From Saprospiraceae bacterium (GTDB lineage: Bacteria > Bacteroidota > Bacteroidia > Chitinophagales > Saprospiraceae): a DNA stretch of 64,000 nt. Where the stretch lies: assembly GCA_022841345.1 (NCBI GenBank), contig JALHRR010000019.1, positions 1 through 64,000 on the forward strand, written 5' to 3'. The translations under genes and the position numbers were made by a program. The notes beneath the pieces are model-generated. The model searched no databases and was not told the DNA's origin. It worked only from the letters and a program-made list of their open reading frames with translations. The number at the start of each line of letters is the position of its first letter. The stretch's first letter is position 1. This document shows, in pieces, positions 56,754 through 64,000 of the stretch.

Positions 56754-59345
56754 TTAAAATTTAAAACCAACTTTAGCGAAATAAAACGCGCCACTGAAGC
56801 CCATTTGAACCGGATCCCAGAGTCCTCCGGTCTCAGTTTCAGTGTCCTGCTGAGTCGGATATACATTGAAGACGTTGGCTGCTCCTATGCTAATCAGTGT
56901 GTTTTTATCAAGTTTGTATCCTAAGGTGATGTCTGTAGTAATGCGTGGATCATATACATCTATCGTACCCAGCCAGTCCTCCAATTCTACCTTATCAAAT
57001 CTCACAAAACGGATATTGGCCTGGAAATTTCTGATCTTATAATCGAGCGTCAAGTTAAGTTTGCTGGGTGGGGCAGATGCCAGTAAAAATAGTCGTTCTC
57101 TGTTTCCAAAATAAATATCTTCTTTACCGGCAAGTTTGTCATTGGTATAGACGTTTTCGACAGTCATGCGATTAAAATTAGCAGCAAAACTTGCCGTTAA
57201 TTTACCATTTCCCAAATTTCTTACATAGGTCAGTATTAAATCTGCTCCCAATGTCCTGGTATCCACAGCATTTGTAAAGAATTGAGCAGCACCCACACCC
57301 AGTGCCTGCAACTCTGCACCTATGTCCGGATCGCTGTCTTCAAATGCCCCGGTTAAAACAATCCTGTCTTTGATATCTACATAATATCCGTCCAGGGTAG
57401 CAGAAAATCCTTCGAAAAGCTTACTCGTAATACCCAGGCTGGCATTGATTGATTTTTCTTCTTTAAGCTGGGGAATCCCCAGTACTCTTGTGATAGGACT
57501 GTTGTTGGGAGCGATAATTTTATCAACTGCTTCACCACTTACAAAATCTGTGAAGGTGGAACTAAAATTGATCTGCGGCAGGGAAGGGGCGCGGAACCCT
57601 GTACTGGCAGAAGCCCGAATGGCAAATGCGGGAGAAACCGCAAATCTGGCTGCTAACTTTCCATTGAAGGTACTTCCAAAATCAGAGTATCTTTCACCCC
57701 GCACAGCAGCCGCCATCATAAATCTTTTGTTAAAATCAAATTCTATATCCATGTAAGCTGCCAGGTTACTTCTGCTCTCATTGCGCTCATCATTGGGCTG
57801 GAATCCCGGGAATCCCTGCGAACCTCCCGGACGTCCCAATCTGTCTATTCTGGTAATGACACCATCAACTATACTGTCAACAATGCCATAATTGCGATAT
57901 GAGGCTTCCTCGCCTGCAAAAATCTGATAATTATCCACTCTGTATTCACTGCCAAAGGCAATATTTAATCCTGAATCTCCTCTTTGAGAAAATTTTGTAA
58001 AGTGAATTCCGGTAGTATTCTGCCTTTGTTGAAAGCCTCCTGCATCAAAACGAAGGGGAGATCTGGCAAGCAGAGAGGCGTTTAGAGTACCATCGACAAA
58101 ATAGTGAAACTTATTAAATCCGGTTGTGTGGTTAAAATCAAGATCCCATCCTCCGATTTTACTGCGTACACCGGCGGAAAGAGATTGGTCATTGATCACA
58201 GATTGAATTCTGGGATTGAATCCATTGGGATATATTTCCGGTACATTTCTTTCGCTGTCAGCCGATCTTGTCCATGCATATGCATCTGTCATGCGATGTC
58301 CGATTCCGCCAAAAGTATAAAATTGTATTTTCTCAGATAAGGGAATCTGGCTATTCAGAAACACAGAAATGTTTTCAGATGACGCATCTCCAAATTGCTC
58401 CCTGTAAATGTCAAATTCATTCGGATCAGCCGGTCGGTTTGTTTTTTCACGTCGCAGATATTCAGTGGTAAGATTAACGAATCCGCTCTGACCAATAGCC
58501 TGGCCAAAATTGGCACTGAGCTGATAGGTTTCTCCATCAACATTGCGGTCATCTCTTAATTTTGCCTGCCGGACACCTGTAACTACATTTCCTGTGAATT
58601 CATCCACGTTTGATTTGAGCACTATATTTATTACACCCGCGATAGCATCCGACCCATATTGTGCGCTGGCACCATCACGAAGGATTTCAATCCGGTCTAT
58701 TGCAGATGCAGGAATTGAATTCAGGTCAGTACCGGTATTTCCTCTTCCTCTGGCTCCAAAAATATTAACGAGTGCAGATTGATGTCTTCGTTTTCCATTG
58801 ATCAAAACCAATGTTTGATCCGGTCCCAATCCTCTTAAAGTAGCGGGGTCCACGTGATCACTTCCGTCTGCTCCGGATTGTCTGTTTGAATTAAAGGAAG
58901 GTGCTGCATACTGGAGTAATTGATTGATGTCCAGTTGTCCTGTCGAATTGATCAGTTCAGCAATTGGGATGATATCTATGGCAACCGGTGTTTCTGTGGC
59001 GGAGCGGTTCAAACTTCTGCTTCCCACTACTTCAACTCTGGATAATGTCAAAATATTTTCCTGCATTTCAACTTCCAGAAAAGTGGCTTCAATAACGGTA
59101 ATTTCATTGCTCAGGAATCCAAGCATATTAAACACCAAAACAGATTGAGGCCTTAAATTTGTTATCTCAAAGCTCCCATCATTGTTACTGATGACGGCAT
59201 TGTTTGTTCCTTTTTCATTTATACTTACTCCCGGAATAGGCTGTGCGCCTGCATCCACGACTCTTCCCTGAATGGAAAACTGAGCATAGATATTGAGTGG
59301 AAAAAGGCAGAAAGACAGAATCAGAAGGGTGAAGCTAATTTTCAT
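56754..59345 (-). CDS. TonB-dependent outer-membrane receptor
   Basis: An 863-aa receptor. The signal peptide is MKISFTLLILSFCLFPLNIYAQ. A carboxypeptidase-D-regulatory-like domain (about 23-105: FSIQGRVVDAGAQPIPGVSINEKGTN) comes first. The plug (about 115-240) contains LLQYAAPSFNSNRQSGADGSDHVDPATLRGLGPDQTLVLINGKRRHQSALV and IEILRDGASAQYGSDAIAGVINIVLK. A 22-strand-type barrel ends in FYFAKVGFKF. It imports a large substrate (siderophore, vitamin or oligosaccharide) by TonB energy. No SusD-like partner, enzyme or regulator next door identifies it. The plug sequence (LRGLGPDQTLVLINGKRRH) is of the iron-complex/peptide-type group rather than SusC, and the protein is shorter than SusC. Confidence 0.93.
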   Translation of the reverse strand: MKISFTLLILSFCLFPLNIYAQFSIQGRVVDAGAQPIPGVSINEKGTNNAVISNNDGSFEITNLRPQSVLVFNMLGFLSNEITVIEATFLEVEMQENILTLSRVEVVGSRSLNRSATETPVAIDIIPIAELINSTGQLDINQLLQYAAPSFNSNRQSGADGSDHVDPATLRGLGPDQTLVLINGKRRHQSALVNIFGARGRGNTGTDLNSIPASAIDRIEILRDGASAQYGSDAIAGVINIVLKSNVDEFTGNVVTGVRQAKLRDDRNVDGETYQLSANFGQAIGQSGFVNLTTEYLRREKTNRPADPNEFDIYREQFGDASSENISVFLNSQIPLSEKIQFYTFGGIGHRMTDAYAWTRSADSERNVPEIYPNGFNPRIQSVINDQSLSAGVRSKIGGWDLDFNHTTGFNKFHYFVDGTLNASLLARSPLRFDAGGFQQRQNTTGIHFTKFSQRGDSGLNIAFGSEYRVDNYQIFAGEEASYRNYGIVDSIVDGVITRIDRLGRPGGSQGFPGFQPNDERNESRSNLAAYMDIEFDFNKRFMMAAAVRGERYSDFGSTFNGKLAARFAVSPAFAIRASASTGFRAPSLPQINFSSTFTDFVSGEAVDKIIAPNNSPITRVLGIPQLKEEKSINASLGITSKLFEGFSATLDGYYVDIKDRIVLTGAFEDSDPDIGAELQALGVGAAQFFTNAVDTRTLGADLILTYVRNLGNGKLTASFAANFNRMTVENVYTNDKLAGKEDIYFGNRERLFLLASAPPSKLNLTLDYKIRNFQANIRFVRFDKVELEDWLGTIDVYDPRITTDITLGYKLDKNTLISIGAANVFNVYPTQQDTETETGGLWDPVQMGFSGAFYFAKVGFKF

Positions 59346-59578
59346 ATTTGCTTGATTGTTTGATGAATGAAATTGTGTGGATACAATACTTAGAGTGGAG
59401 CAAATAGTGTGAGGTTAATGCGATAACAATGTATATAATTTTTCTTTGATAATGTAGACTGAATGTTTTGTTTCTGATTGATATGAATTTTAATATTTAT
59501 TGACTGTAAAGAACTACATGATAATTGTGAAAATGTAATACTTTAGAGTGTGATAAGTACTTTCAAAAATCATCAGAG

Positions 59579-59965
59579 ATGAAGCCATTGAATTTTTTAC
59601 CTCTCTTTGTTCTTTATTTCATAATGCTTATTGCTTTTGGTGCATTGTGTAGTTTTGAAGATCTGTTAAATGGCGAATTTGCAGTACTCATTTTTATAAG
59701 CTTGGTAGCAATTATTGCTTCAATGATTTTGGCCTTCCTCACAATCAAAATCAGGACTTCTGAAACTCAAAACAACAAAAGAAAATTTAACCTTTTTTTC
59801 ATATTTTACTCTTTATTCTTCCTTACAACAAATGTATTTATGGTCTTGAATGACAGTACCCGCCTAACTTTTGCGAGAGTTTTAATATCTTTTGGATTGA
59901 CTTTTCTTATGGGGTTTCTGGGTGCGAAAGTTTCTATTTTAAGCATGTCAAAAAAAACAGCTTAA
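59579..59965 (+). CDS. four-helix membrane protein, unknown
   Basis: A 128-aa protein with four hydrophobic helices (FLPLFVLYFIMLIAFGALC, EFAVLIFISLVAIIASMILAFL, FNLFFIFYSLFFLTTNVFMVL, RVLISFGLTFLMGFLGAKVSIL) separated by a basic loop, SETQNNKRK. No family motif is recognised. It is alone between the divergent TonB-receptor gene and the convergent ABC permease, only 19 bp from the latter's stop. Confidence 0.65.
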   Translation: MKPLNFLPLFVLYFIMLIAFGALCSFEDLLNGEFAVLIFISLVAIIASMILAFLTIKIRTSETQNNKRKFNLFFIFYSLFFLTTNVFMVLNDSTRLTFARVLISFGLTFLMGFLGAKVSILSMSKKTA

Positions 59966-59984
59966 TCATGGTTCACTATAGTGA

Positions 59985-60758
59985 TTATTGCTGATCAGTA
60001 TATTTCCAGTAAATGATTGTTGCGAGGTATCCGGTAATGCCCGTAAAGAATACAATCGCGTAACTCACTTCATTAATTGATTCTCTGTATTCCGGACTGA
60101 TACCACTAAATAATCCCGGAACAGCCCAGGGAAAATATGCTCCATATCCTGTAGCTGCAATGATCTGAGCTACTACCAGTGTTAATGCTACGAACCCTAA
60201 AGGAGCGAGGTACCCTCTTCCACGCAGAGCAAAAAATGCAATTGGTGTGCCAATAATGATGGTCAGGAAAGTTGTGTTGAAATATAGGGTTAACTGCTTA
60301 ATTATCTGTTCAGTTTCCATCATGGGAAGCTGTAACAGCCATCCCAAAATCAGGCCGGTCAACAAATTGGAGATTACCAGTGCAAGACTCCAAAACACAT
60401 ATATTATAAACTTAGCATTGAGAATTCTGGTTCTGGAACTGGGAAGTGACAGCAAATCCTTGGCTGTACCATCTGTATATTCACGTCCAAATACCCAACT
60501 GGCTACAAAACCAAAAATCAAAACTCCCCCGACTCCGATTGCCTGTGTCAATATTCCCAAATATGCATTCCAATCAGGTTTGATGCCCATTGCTTCGATC
60601 TTGAGACTGAGTGCACCTGCATTCGCCAGCGCTTCCGGATCTCTCATGATGAGAATAAATACAGCTCCCATAACCGGGGCAAGTCCGAAGGCAATAAAAC
60701 TCACCCAAAGGATGGAGGCATTTTTCAACTTGAGCCATTCTGCTTGTAATGCATTCAT
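59985..60758 (-). CDS. ABC-2 transporter permease
   Basis: A 257-aa permease with six membrane helices. The N-terminus MNALQAEWLKLKNASILWVSFIAFGLAPV is typical of ABC-2 (NatB/BcrB-like) permeases, and ASWVFGREYTDGTAKDLLSLPSSRTRIL holds the conserved cytoplasmic EYTDGT/LSLPSSR motif. The ATPase gene lies just upstream with 1 bp between, so they are translated from one mRNA. Together they form an exporter of the bacitracin/lantibiotic-resistance or natural-product class, with unknown substrate. Confidence 0.92.
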   Translation of the reverse strand: MNALQAEWLKLKNASILWVSFIAFGLAPVMGAVFILIMRDPEALANAGALSLKIEAMGIKPDWNAYLGILTQAIGVGGVLIFGFVASWVFGREYTDGTAKDLLSLPSSRTRILNAKFIIYVFWSLALVISNLLTGLILGWLLQLPMMETEQIIKQLTLYFNTTFLTIIIGTPIAFFALRGRGYLAPLGFVALTLVVAQIIAATGYGAYFPWAVPGLFSGISPEYRESINEVSYAIVFFTGITGYLATIIYWKYTDQQ

Positions 60759-60759
60759 A

Positions 60760-61671
60760 TCAGTTGTTTTTTGAAGCCTTTATTGTTCTTAAAAAGTACA
60801 TTTCCAGATCTTCGGTGAATGTGGATAGGAGATGCAGGGGTATATCATGTTCTACCAGTATTCGTGATATTCTTTCAGGGAATTGAATAGCTTGTTGGTC
60901 ACTGAGCTCTATTAAATTGTTATTTGCAAGTGTGGCATGGTAGCCTGCATCAGCCAATATTTTAATAGCAGCTGTATTATTATGTGTGCCTACAATCAAT
61001 TTTTTCTGAAGCTGAGACAATAAGGCTTCTGTATCCAATTCCCTGATCAATTTGCCTTCATGGACGATACCGATTCTGTTGGCCACTTTGGAGATTTCTC
61101 CCAGGATATGACTGGAGAGCAAAATGGTTGAACCGTTTTGGGTAAGTTCGTTTAATAAATTTCTGACCTCAACGATTCCTTCGGGGTCCAGTCCATTGAT
61201 TGGTTCGTCCAGGATGTGCAATTGAGGACGGTGCATGAGGGCTTTGGCAAGTCCCAATCGTTGTTGGTTTCCCAGGGAAAGAACTTTAGCCGGGGAGTGG
61301 CGATATTTCTCCAGCTTAAGTTTCTCTAATATAATGTCAATGAGCTTTGGATTGTGAAGATTGCGGAGCTTGTAAAAAACTCTGAGATTGTCCAATACTG
61401 ATAAATTGGGATATGCGTGCGGTGTCTCGACGAGATAACCTATATCATTCCATCTTTGAAATGTGTTGTCCAGCTTTTGGCCGAAGAGAAATATTTCTCC
61501 CTGATCTGGTTGGATCATTCCGAGAAGCATTCTGATCAAAGTAGTTTTGCCGGCGCCGTTTAGGCCTAGAAATCCATATATCTCTCCCTGATTAACATGT
61601 ATGGAAATCTTGTCCGCAGCGTGTGTGGATCCGTAATGTTTGCTTAAGATGTGTGTTCTGATGACTTCCAT
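60760..61671 (-). CDS. ABC-2 transporter ATPase (BcrA/NatA-like)
   Basis: A 303-aa ATPase: Walker A LGLNGAGKTTLIRMLLGM, Q-loop YLVETPHAYPNLSVLDNLR, signature VLSLGNQQRLGLAKAL, Walker B LHILDEPINGLDPEGIVE and switch His in LLSSHILGEISK. A C-terminal accessory part of about 85 residues (ELDTEALLSQLQKKLIVGTHN...LEMYFLRTI) is typical of BcrA-like subunits. It is first in a two-gene operon with the permease. The signature LSLGNQQR is the usual variant of this subgroup. ATG at 61671. Confidence 0.93.
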   Translation of the reverse strand: MEVIRTHILSKHYGSTHAADKISIHVNQGEIYGFLGLNGAGKTTLIRMLLGMIQPDQGEIFLFGQKLDNTFQRWNDIGYLVETPHAYPNLSVLDNLRVFYKLRNLHNPKLIDIILEKLKLEKYRHSPAKVLSLGNQQRLGLAKALMHRPQLHILDEPINGLDPEGIVEVRNLLNELTQNGSTILLSSHILGEISKVANRIGIVHEGKLIRELDTEALLSQLQKKLIVGTHNNTAAIKILADAGYHATLANNNLIELSDQQAIQFPERISRILVEHDIPLHLLSTFTEDLEMYFLRTIKASKNN

Positions 61672-61784
61672 GGGTTGGTTAAGTGGTAGCGTGAGTTCGA
61701 CGGAAGCTGTCTGGGTCTTGTTTTGTCACTATTTTTGCTTCTTTCAGGCAAAAATAGCGCCAAAACAATAATTTAGTCACTTCT

Positions 61785-61805
61785 ACCCGGGGTTTTACCC
61801 CGGGT
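61785..61805. repeat. hairpin acccggggt/accccgggt
   Basis: A perfect 9-bp stem with a TTT loop, in repeat DNA. Confidence 0.65.
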
Positions 61806-61942
61806 TATTTATATGTTACCCACTTCGGGGTAAATGGTATTTACACTCGGCCAAGGTGTATGCTAACATCTTCTAGTTGTCCATGCCTTTAGGGTGGATT
61901 CGACAGAAGTGGCTTTTTAGTCACCACTTTAAATTTTTTCAA

Positions 61943-61964
61943 GTTCCCCCAAACTTTGGGAATC
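61943..61964. repeat. decayed member of the GGGGAC palindrome family
   Basis: GTTCCCCCAAACTTTGGGAA resembles the GTCCCCAAAGCTTTGGGGAC family but with mismatched arms. Confidence 0.4.
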
Positions 61965-61988
61965 AAAACATTTATGTTTCTATTCTAA

Positions 61989-62008
61989 CCCCGGATTTTC
62001 ATCCGGGG
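61989..62008. repeat. hairpin ccccggat/atccgggg
   Basis: A perfect 8-bp stem with a TTTC loop, of the same style as 61785-61805. Confidence 0.65.
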
Positions 62009-62052
62009 CTACTCGTTGGCGCTGCGAAGTAAAGCGGATAGCCCGGCCGGGA

Positions 62053-62095
62053 GTAATATAAAATTGCATCTTCAAAAATTGCTATTTTATATTAC
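62053..62095. repeat. inverted repeat gtaatataaaa/ttttatattac
   Basis: Perfect 11-bp AT-rich arms around a 21-nt centre, flanked by GGGA and CTCG bases. Confidence 0.6.
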
Positions 62096-62123
62096 CTCGC
62101 GGGCACGCCCAAAACAATAAAAA

Positions 62124-62149
62124 AACCCGGCACTTCTCAAGACCGGGTT
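62124..62149 (-). terminator. orphan minus-strand terminator
   Basis: On the minus strand AACCCGG pairs with CCGGGTT over a 12-nt loop, followed by seven T. No intact minus-strand gene lies upstream of it in this spacer. Confidence 0.6.
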
Positions 62150-62571
62150 CATTGGGCTTCATTATGTGTATCGATGCTTAGAATGATACGGCTGCAGATA
62201 CGTTTTCAATTCATTTTTGGATTGTATGGGTCAAAGTCAGGTGCGTATATAAACAAATGGTAACAAAATTCAAAATTTATAATAATTTATTTTTTCTAAA
62301 TTGTAGAAAATTAACTATAGACTTAATATTAATAATAATTTGTAAATCAATATATAACATCATATAAAAATTTTTAATTTGTATTTAGTAAGATTTAAAC
62401 TGATTGAAATTACTGTAAAATAAAATAAATAAAAATTTAAAGTTCTAAAAACAGTGTATCTTTACTTAACATCTCTTTGAAGTCAGTAATAGTAAGACAT
62501 TGTTATAAAACAAATAGAAAATCTTACCTGAAACCAATTTCCCTTCTGATATTGGACTAAATCGAGAGGAC

Positions 62572-62639
62572 TTTGTAGGTAGCAACCATACAAAATTCTT
62601 GAAAAGAATGCATCCCACCCTAATAGGAGACGGAGGGTG
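62572..62639 (+). promoter_or_regulatory. structured 5' leader of gene 62695
   Basis: Three adjacent hairpins end 55 nt before the start codon. The first is TTTGTAGGT/ACC(A)TACAAA with an AGCA loop (62572-62594). The second is ATTCT/AGAAT (62595-62609). The third is CACCCT/AGGGTG with a 12-nt loop (62616-62639). No run of T follows. It does not match a riboswitch class I can recall. Confidence 0.4.
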
Positions 62640-62694
62640 ATTGTTATTCTTGTTGCTTTTGGATTCTCAGATTTAACAAACTTAACAATGTTTT

Positions 62695-64000
62695 ATGAAA
62701 AAGTTCTTACTTTTTACGGTAGTGCTATGCGCCTACATCATCCCTTCTTCACTCTATTCACAATTACCTGATCTCGGCACGACATCAGGTTTTGCTTTTT
62801 TTACGGCAGCCGGAGCCTTCACTGTAACAGGTGCATCTGTAGTTACAGGTGATGTAGGAACTCACGCCGGCGCCTACGCAGCATTCCCTCCCGGTGTTCT
62901 CATCGGAAATCCACATGTAGCGAATACTCTTACTGCTCTGGCAGCAACGGATGTATTAGTCGCGTATCAATACCTCGATGGTTTGATCTGTAACAATGTT
63001 GTAGGTGTGACTTTCGGAAACGGTCAGATACTGACTCCCGGAGTTCACTGCGTGGGAGCAGCATCTACTATTGAGGGCAACCTTACGCTTAATGGTCTGA
63101 ATGATCCGAATTCTATTTTCATCATTCAAATTGACGGAGCTTTGGCAAGTGCTACAAACTCCACGGTGACACTTATTAATGGTGCTTCCATATGTAATAT
63201 ATTCTGGCAAATCAACGGAGCAGTAGAGTTGGGTGTCAATTCATTTTTCAGAGGAAATATTTTAGCTGCAGGTGCTATCAGTCTTTATTCGGGTTCTTCT
63301 ATTGAAGGCCGTGCTTTAACAACTGCAGGCGCAATAAGTCTGTCTGATAATGTAGCTTCTATATGTGCTTTGGATTTTGGTATCTCCTGCCCGGCTACCA
63401 TTACAGTTTCCTGCTCTTCAGCTGTCCCGGTTCCCAATTTGGCAGCTATAACTATAATAGGTAATTGCGCTACTCTGACTGTAGATGCGGATGTGATTCA
63501 AAATTACACTTGCGAAAATAATTACGCGATTTCAAGAGTATATCGGGCAACAAATGATTGCGGTACAATAAGTACTTGCGAACAAATTATCACAGTACTG
63601 GATGCAATCGCTCCGGTATTGACTTGTATACCCGATGTTACGGTGTCTTGTGAATCGGATGTTCCGGCTGCAAATCCAGGAGGAATCGGGGCTACTGATA
63701 ATTGTGGTGCGACAGTGACAGTCACTGTTTTGCCAGACGCTATCTCTAATGTACTATGTGACAATCAATATACCATTACCAGAGTTTATACAGCTACCGA
63801 TGAATGTGGAAACGCAGGAACCTGCGCCCAAATTATTACTGTTAATAATGCTGCTTCACCTACCATTACTTGTCCCGCTGACCTCAGCTTCACATGCACT
63901 ACTGAAGTACCTGCTTCAGATATTTCTCAGATTACCGGTGCAGATGGATGTGGTGATGCTGTTACTATCAGTGTAGGAGCAGATGTAGTGAGTAACTTCA
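62695..64000 (+). CDS. secreted ice-binding-like (DUF3494) protein with HYR-like repeats, 5' part
   Basis: An open frame of 435 codons running off the window. The signal peptide is MKKFLLFTVVLCAYIIPSSL with YSQ. Residues about 25-225 match the DUF3494 ice-binding-like fold: GFAFFTAAGAFTVTGASVVT, GDVGTHAG, LTLNGLNDPNSIFIIQIDGA, ICNIFWQINGAVELGVNSFF, RGNILAAGAISLYSGSSIEG, RALTTAGAISLSDN. From about 230 on, Cys-containing HYR-like repeats of about 75-80 residues follow (PVLTCIPDVTVSCESD..., ATDNCG, RVYTATDECGNAGTC). A C-terminal sorting domain would be expected beyond the window. DUF3494 proteins bind ice in some species and serve as adhesins in others; here the HYR repeats favour a surface adhesin. 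Confidence 0.85.
   Translation, partial: MKKFLLFTVVLCAYIIPSSLYSQLPDLGTTSGFAFFTAAGAFTVTGASVVTGDVGTHAGAYAAFPPGVLIGNPHVANTLTALAATDVLVAYQYLDGLICNNVVGVTFGNGQILTPGVHCVGAASTIEGNLTLNGLNDPNSIFIIQIDGALASATNSTVTLINGASICNIFWQINGAVELGVNSFFRGNILAAGAISLYSGSSIEGRALTTAGAISLSDNVASICALDFGISCPATITVSCSSAVPVPNLAAITIIGNCATLTVDADVIQNYTCENNYAISRVYRATNDCGTISTCEQIITVLDAIAPVLTCIPDVTVSCESDVPAANPGGIGATDNCGATVTVTVLPDAISNVLCDNQYTITRVYTATDECGNAGTCAQIITVNNAASPTITCPADLSFTCTTEVPASDISQITGADGCGDAVTISVGADVVSNF

Larger units (their letters stand above)
61672..62694. other. long spacer: palindromes, AT-rich zone, structured leader
   Basis: About 1 kb without a complete gene. 61780-62110 is palindrome-rich (61785-61805, 61943-61964, 61989-62008, 62053-62095). 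A minus-strand terminator sits at 62124-62149 with no gene using it. 62240-62470 is extremely AT-rich and probably holds the promoter of the gene at 62695 (TATCTTTA at about 62458 is a weak -7). 62572-62639 forms three successive hairpins. Confidence 0.6.

Overview
The window looks like a chromosomal segment of a free-living Bacteroidota, probably of the Saprospiria/Chitinophagales type. Supporting signs are a protein with a type IX secretion (T9SS) C-terminal sorting domain, a lipoprotein TamA variant (TamL) beside TamB, a TonB-dependent receptor with a carboxypeptidase-like N-terminal domain, very large multi-PAS kinases, starts without Shine-Dalgarno sequences, Bacteroidota-type -7 elements (TAnnTTTG), and AT-rich DNA. 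The genus is inference. I see no rRNA, tRNA, CRISPR array, transposase or prophage.

Layout. 1-4.7 kb: a possible partial gene at the edge, a SnoaL-like protein, and tamL facing away from tamB (4.7-9.8 kb) across a repeat-filled spacer. 9.8-10.5 kb: tandem 91-bp repeats and a perfect 50-bp palindrome. 10.6-12.4 kb: a small secreted protein and a DUF418 membrane protein. 12.4-21.7 kb: a divergent LytTR regulator/LytS-type kinase pair, a small helical protein and a 1533-aa T9SS surface protein. Both downstream genes carry the same promoter layout, a pair of 21-bp direct repeats set 41 bp before a -7 element, which suggests a self-contained LytTR regulon. 21.8-29 kb: a tight minus-strand phosphorelay operon (13-PAS kinase, single-domain receiver, receiver-PAS protein). 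29.8-38.5 kb: one 2895-aa cyclic beta-1,2-glucan synthase-like gene. 38.5-45.9 kb: an envelope-stress-like island of small genes: three YtxH proteins, a holin-like membrane protein, two paralogous helical proteins, an ECF sigma factor, a lipoprotein, small membrane proteins and a lipocalin. 46-54 kb: an ABC exporter, an amine oxidase, a TolB-like propeller, a DUF1761 protein, an AraC regulator and a subclass-B1-type metallo-beta-lactamase. 54-61.7 kb: YceI, an exported-looking pirin, a Crp-family regulator, a TonB-dependent receptor and an ABC-2 transporter. 61.7-64 kb: palindrome-rich DNA, a structured leader, and the 5' part of a secreted protein with an ice-binding-like (DUF3494) domain and HYR-like repeats that runs off the window.

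Themes. Much of the content concerns the envelope: TAM assembly, periplasmic glucan, YtxH/holin-like stress proteins, lipocalin, T9SS surface proteins and a TonB receptor. The strongest candidate for something undescribed is the LytTR locus with matched direct-repeat promoters. The intergenic repeat families (GTCCCCAAAGCTTTGGGGAC palindromes, AACAGCC-punctuated composite tracts, GATGAGTTATGAGT tracts) come second.
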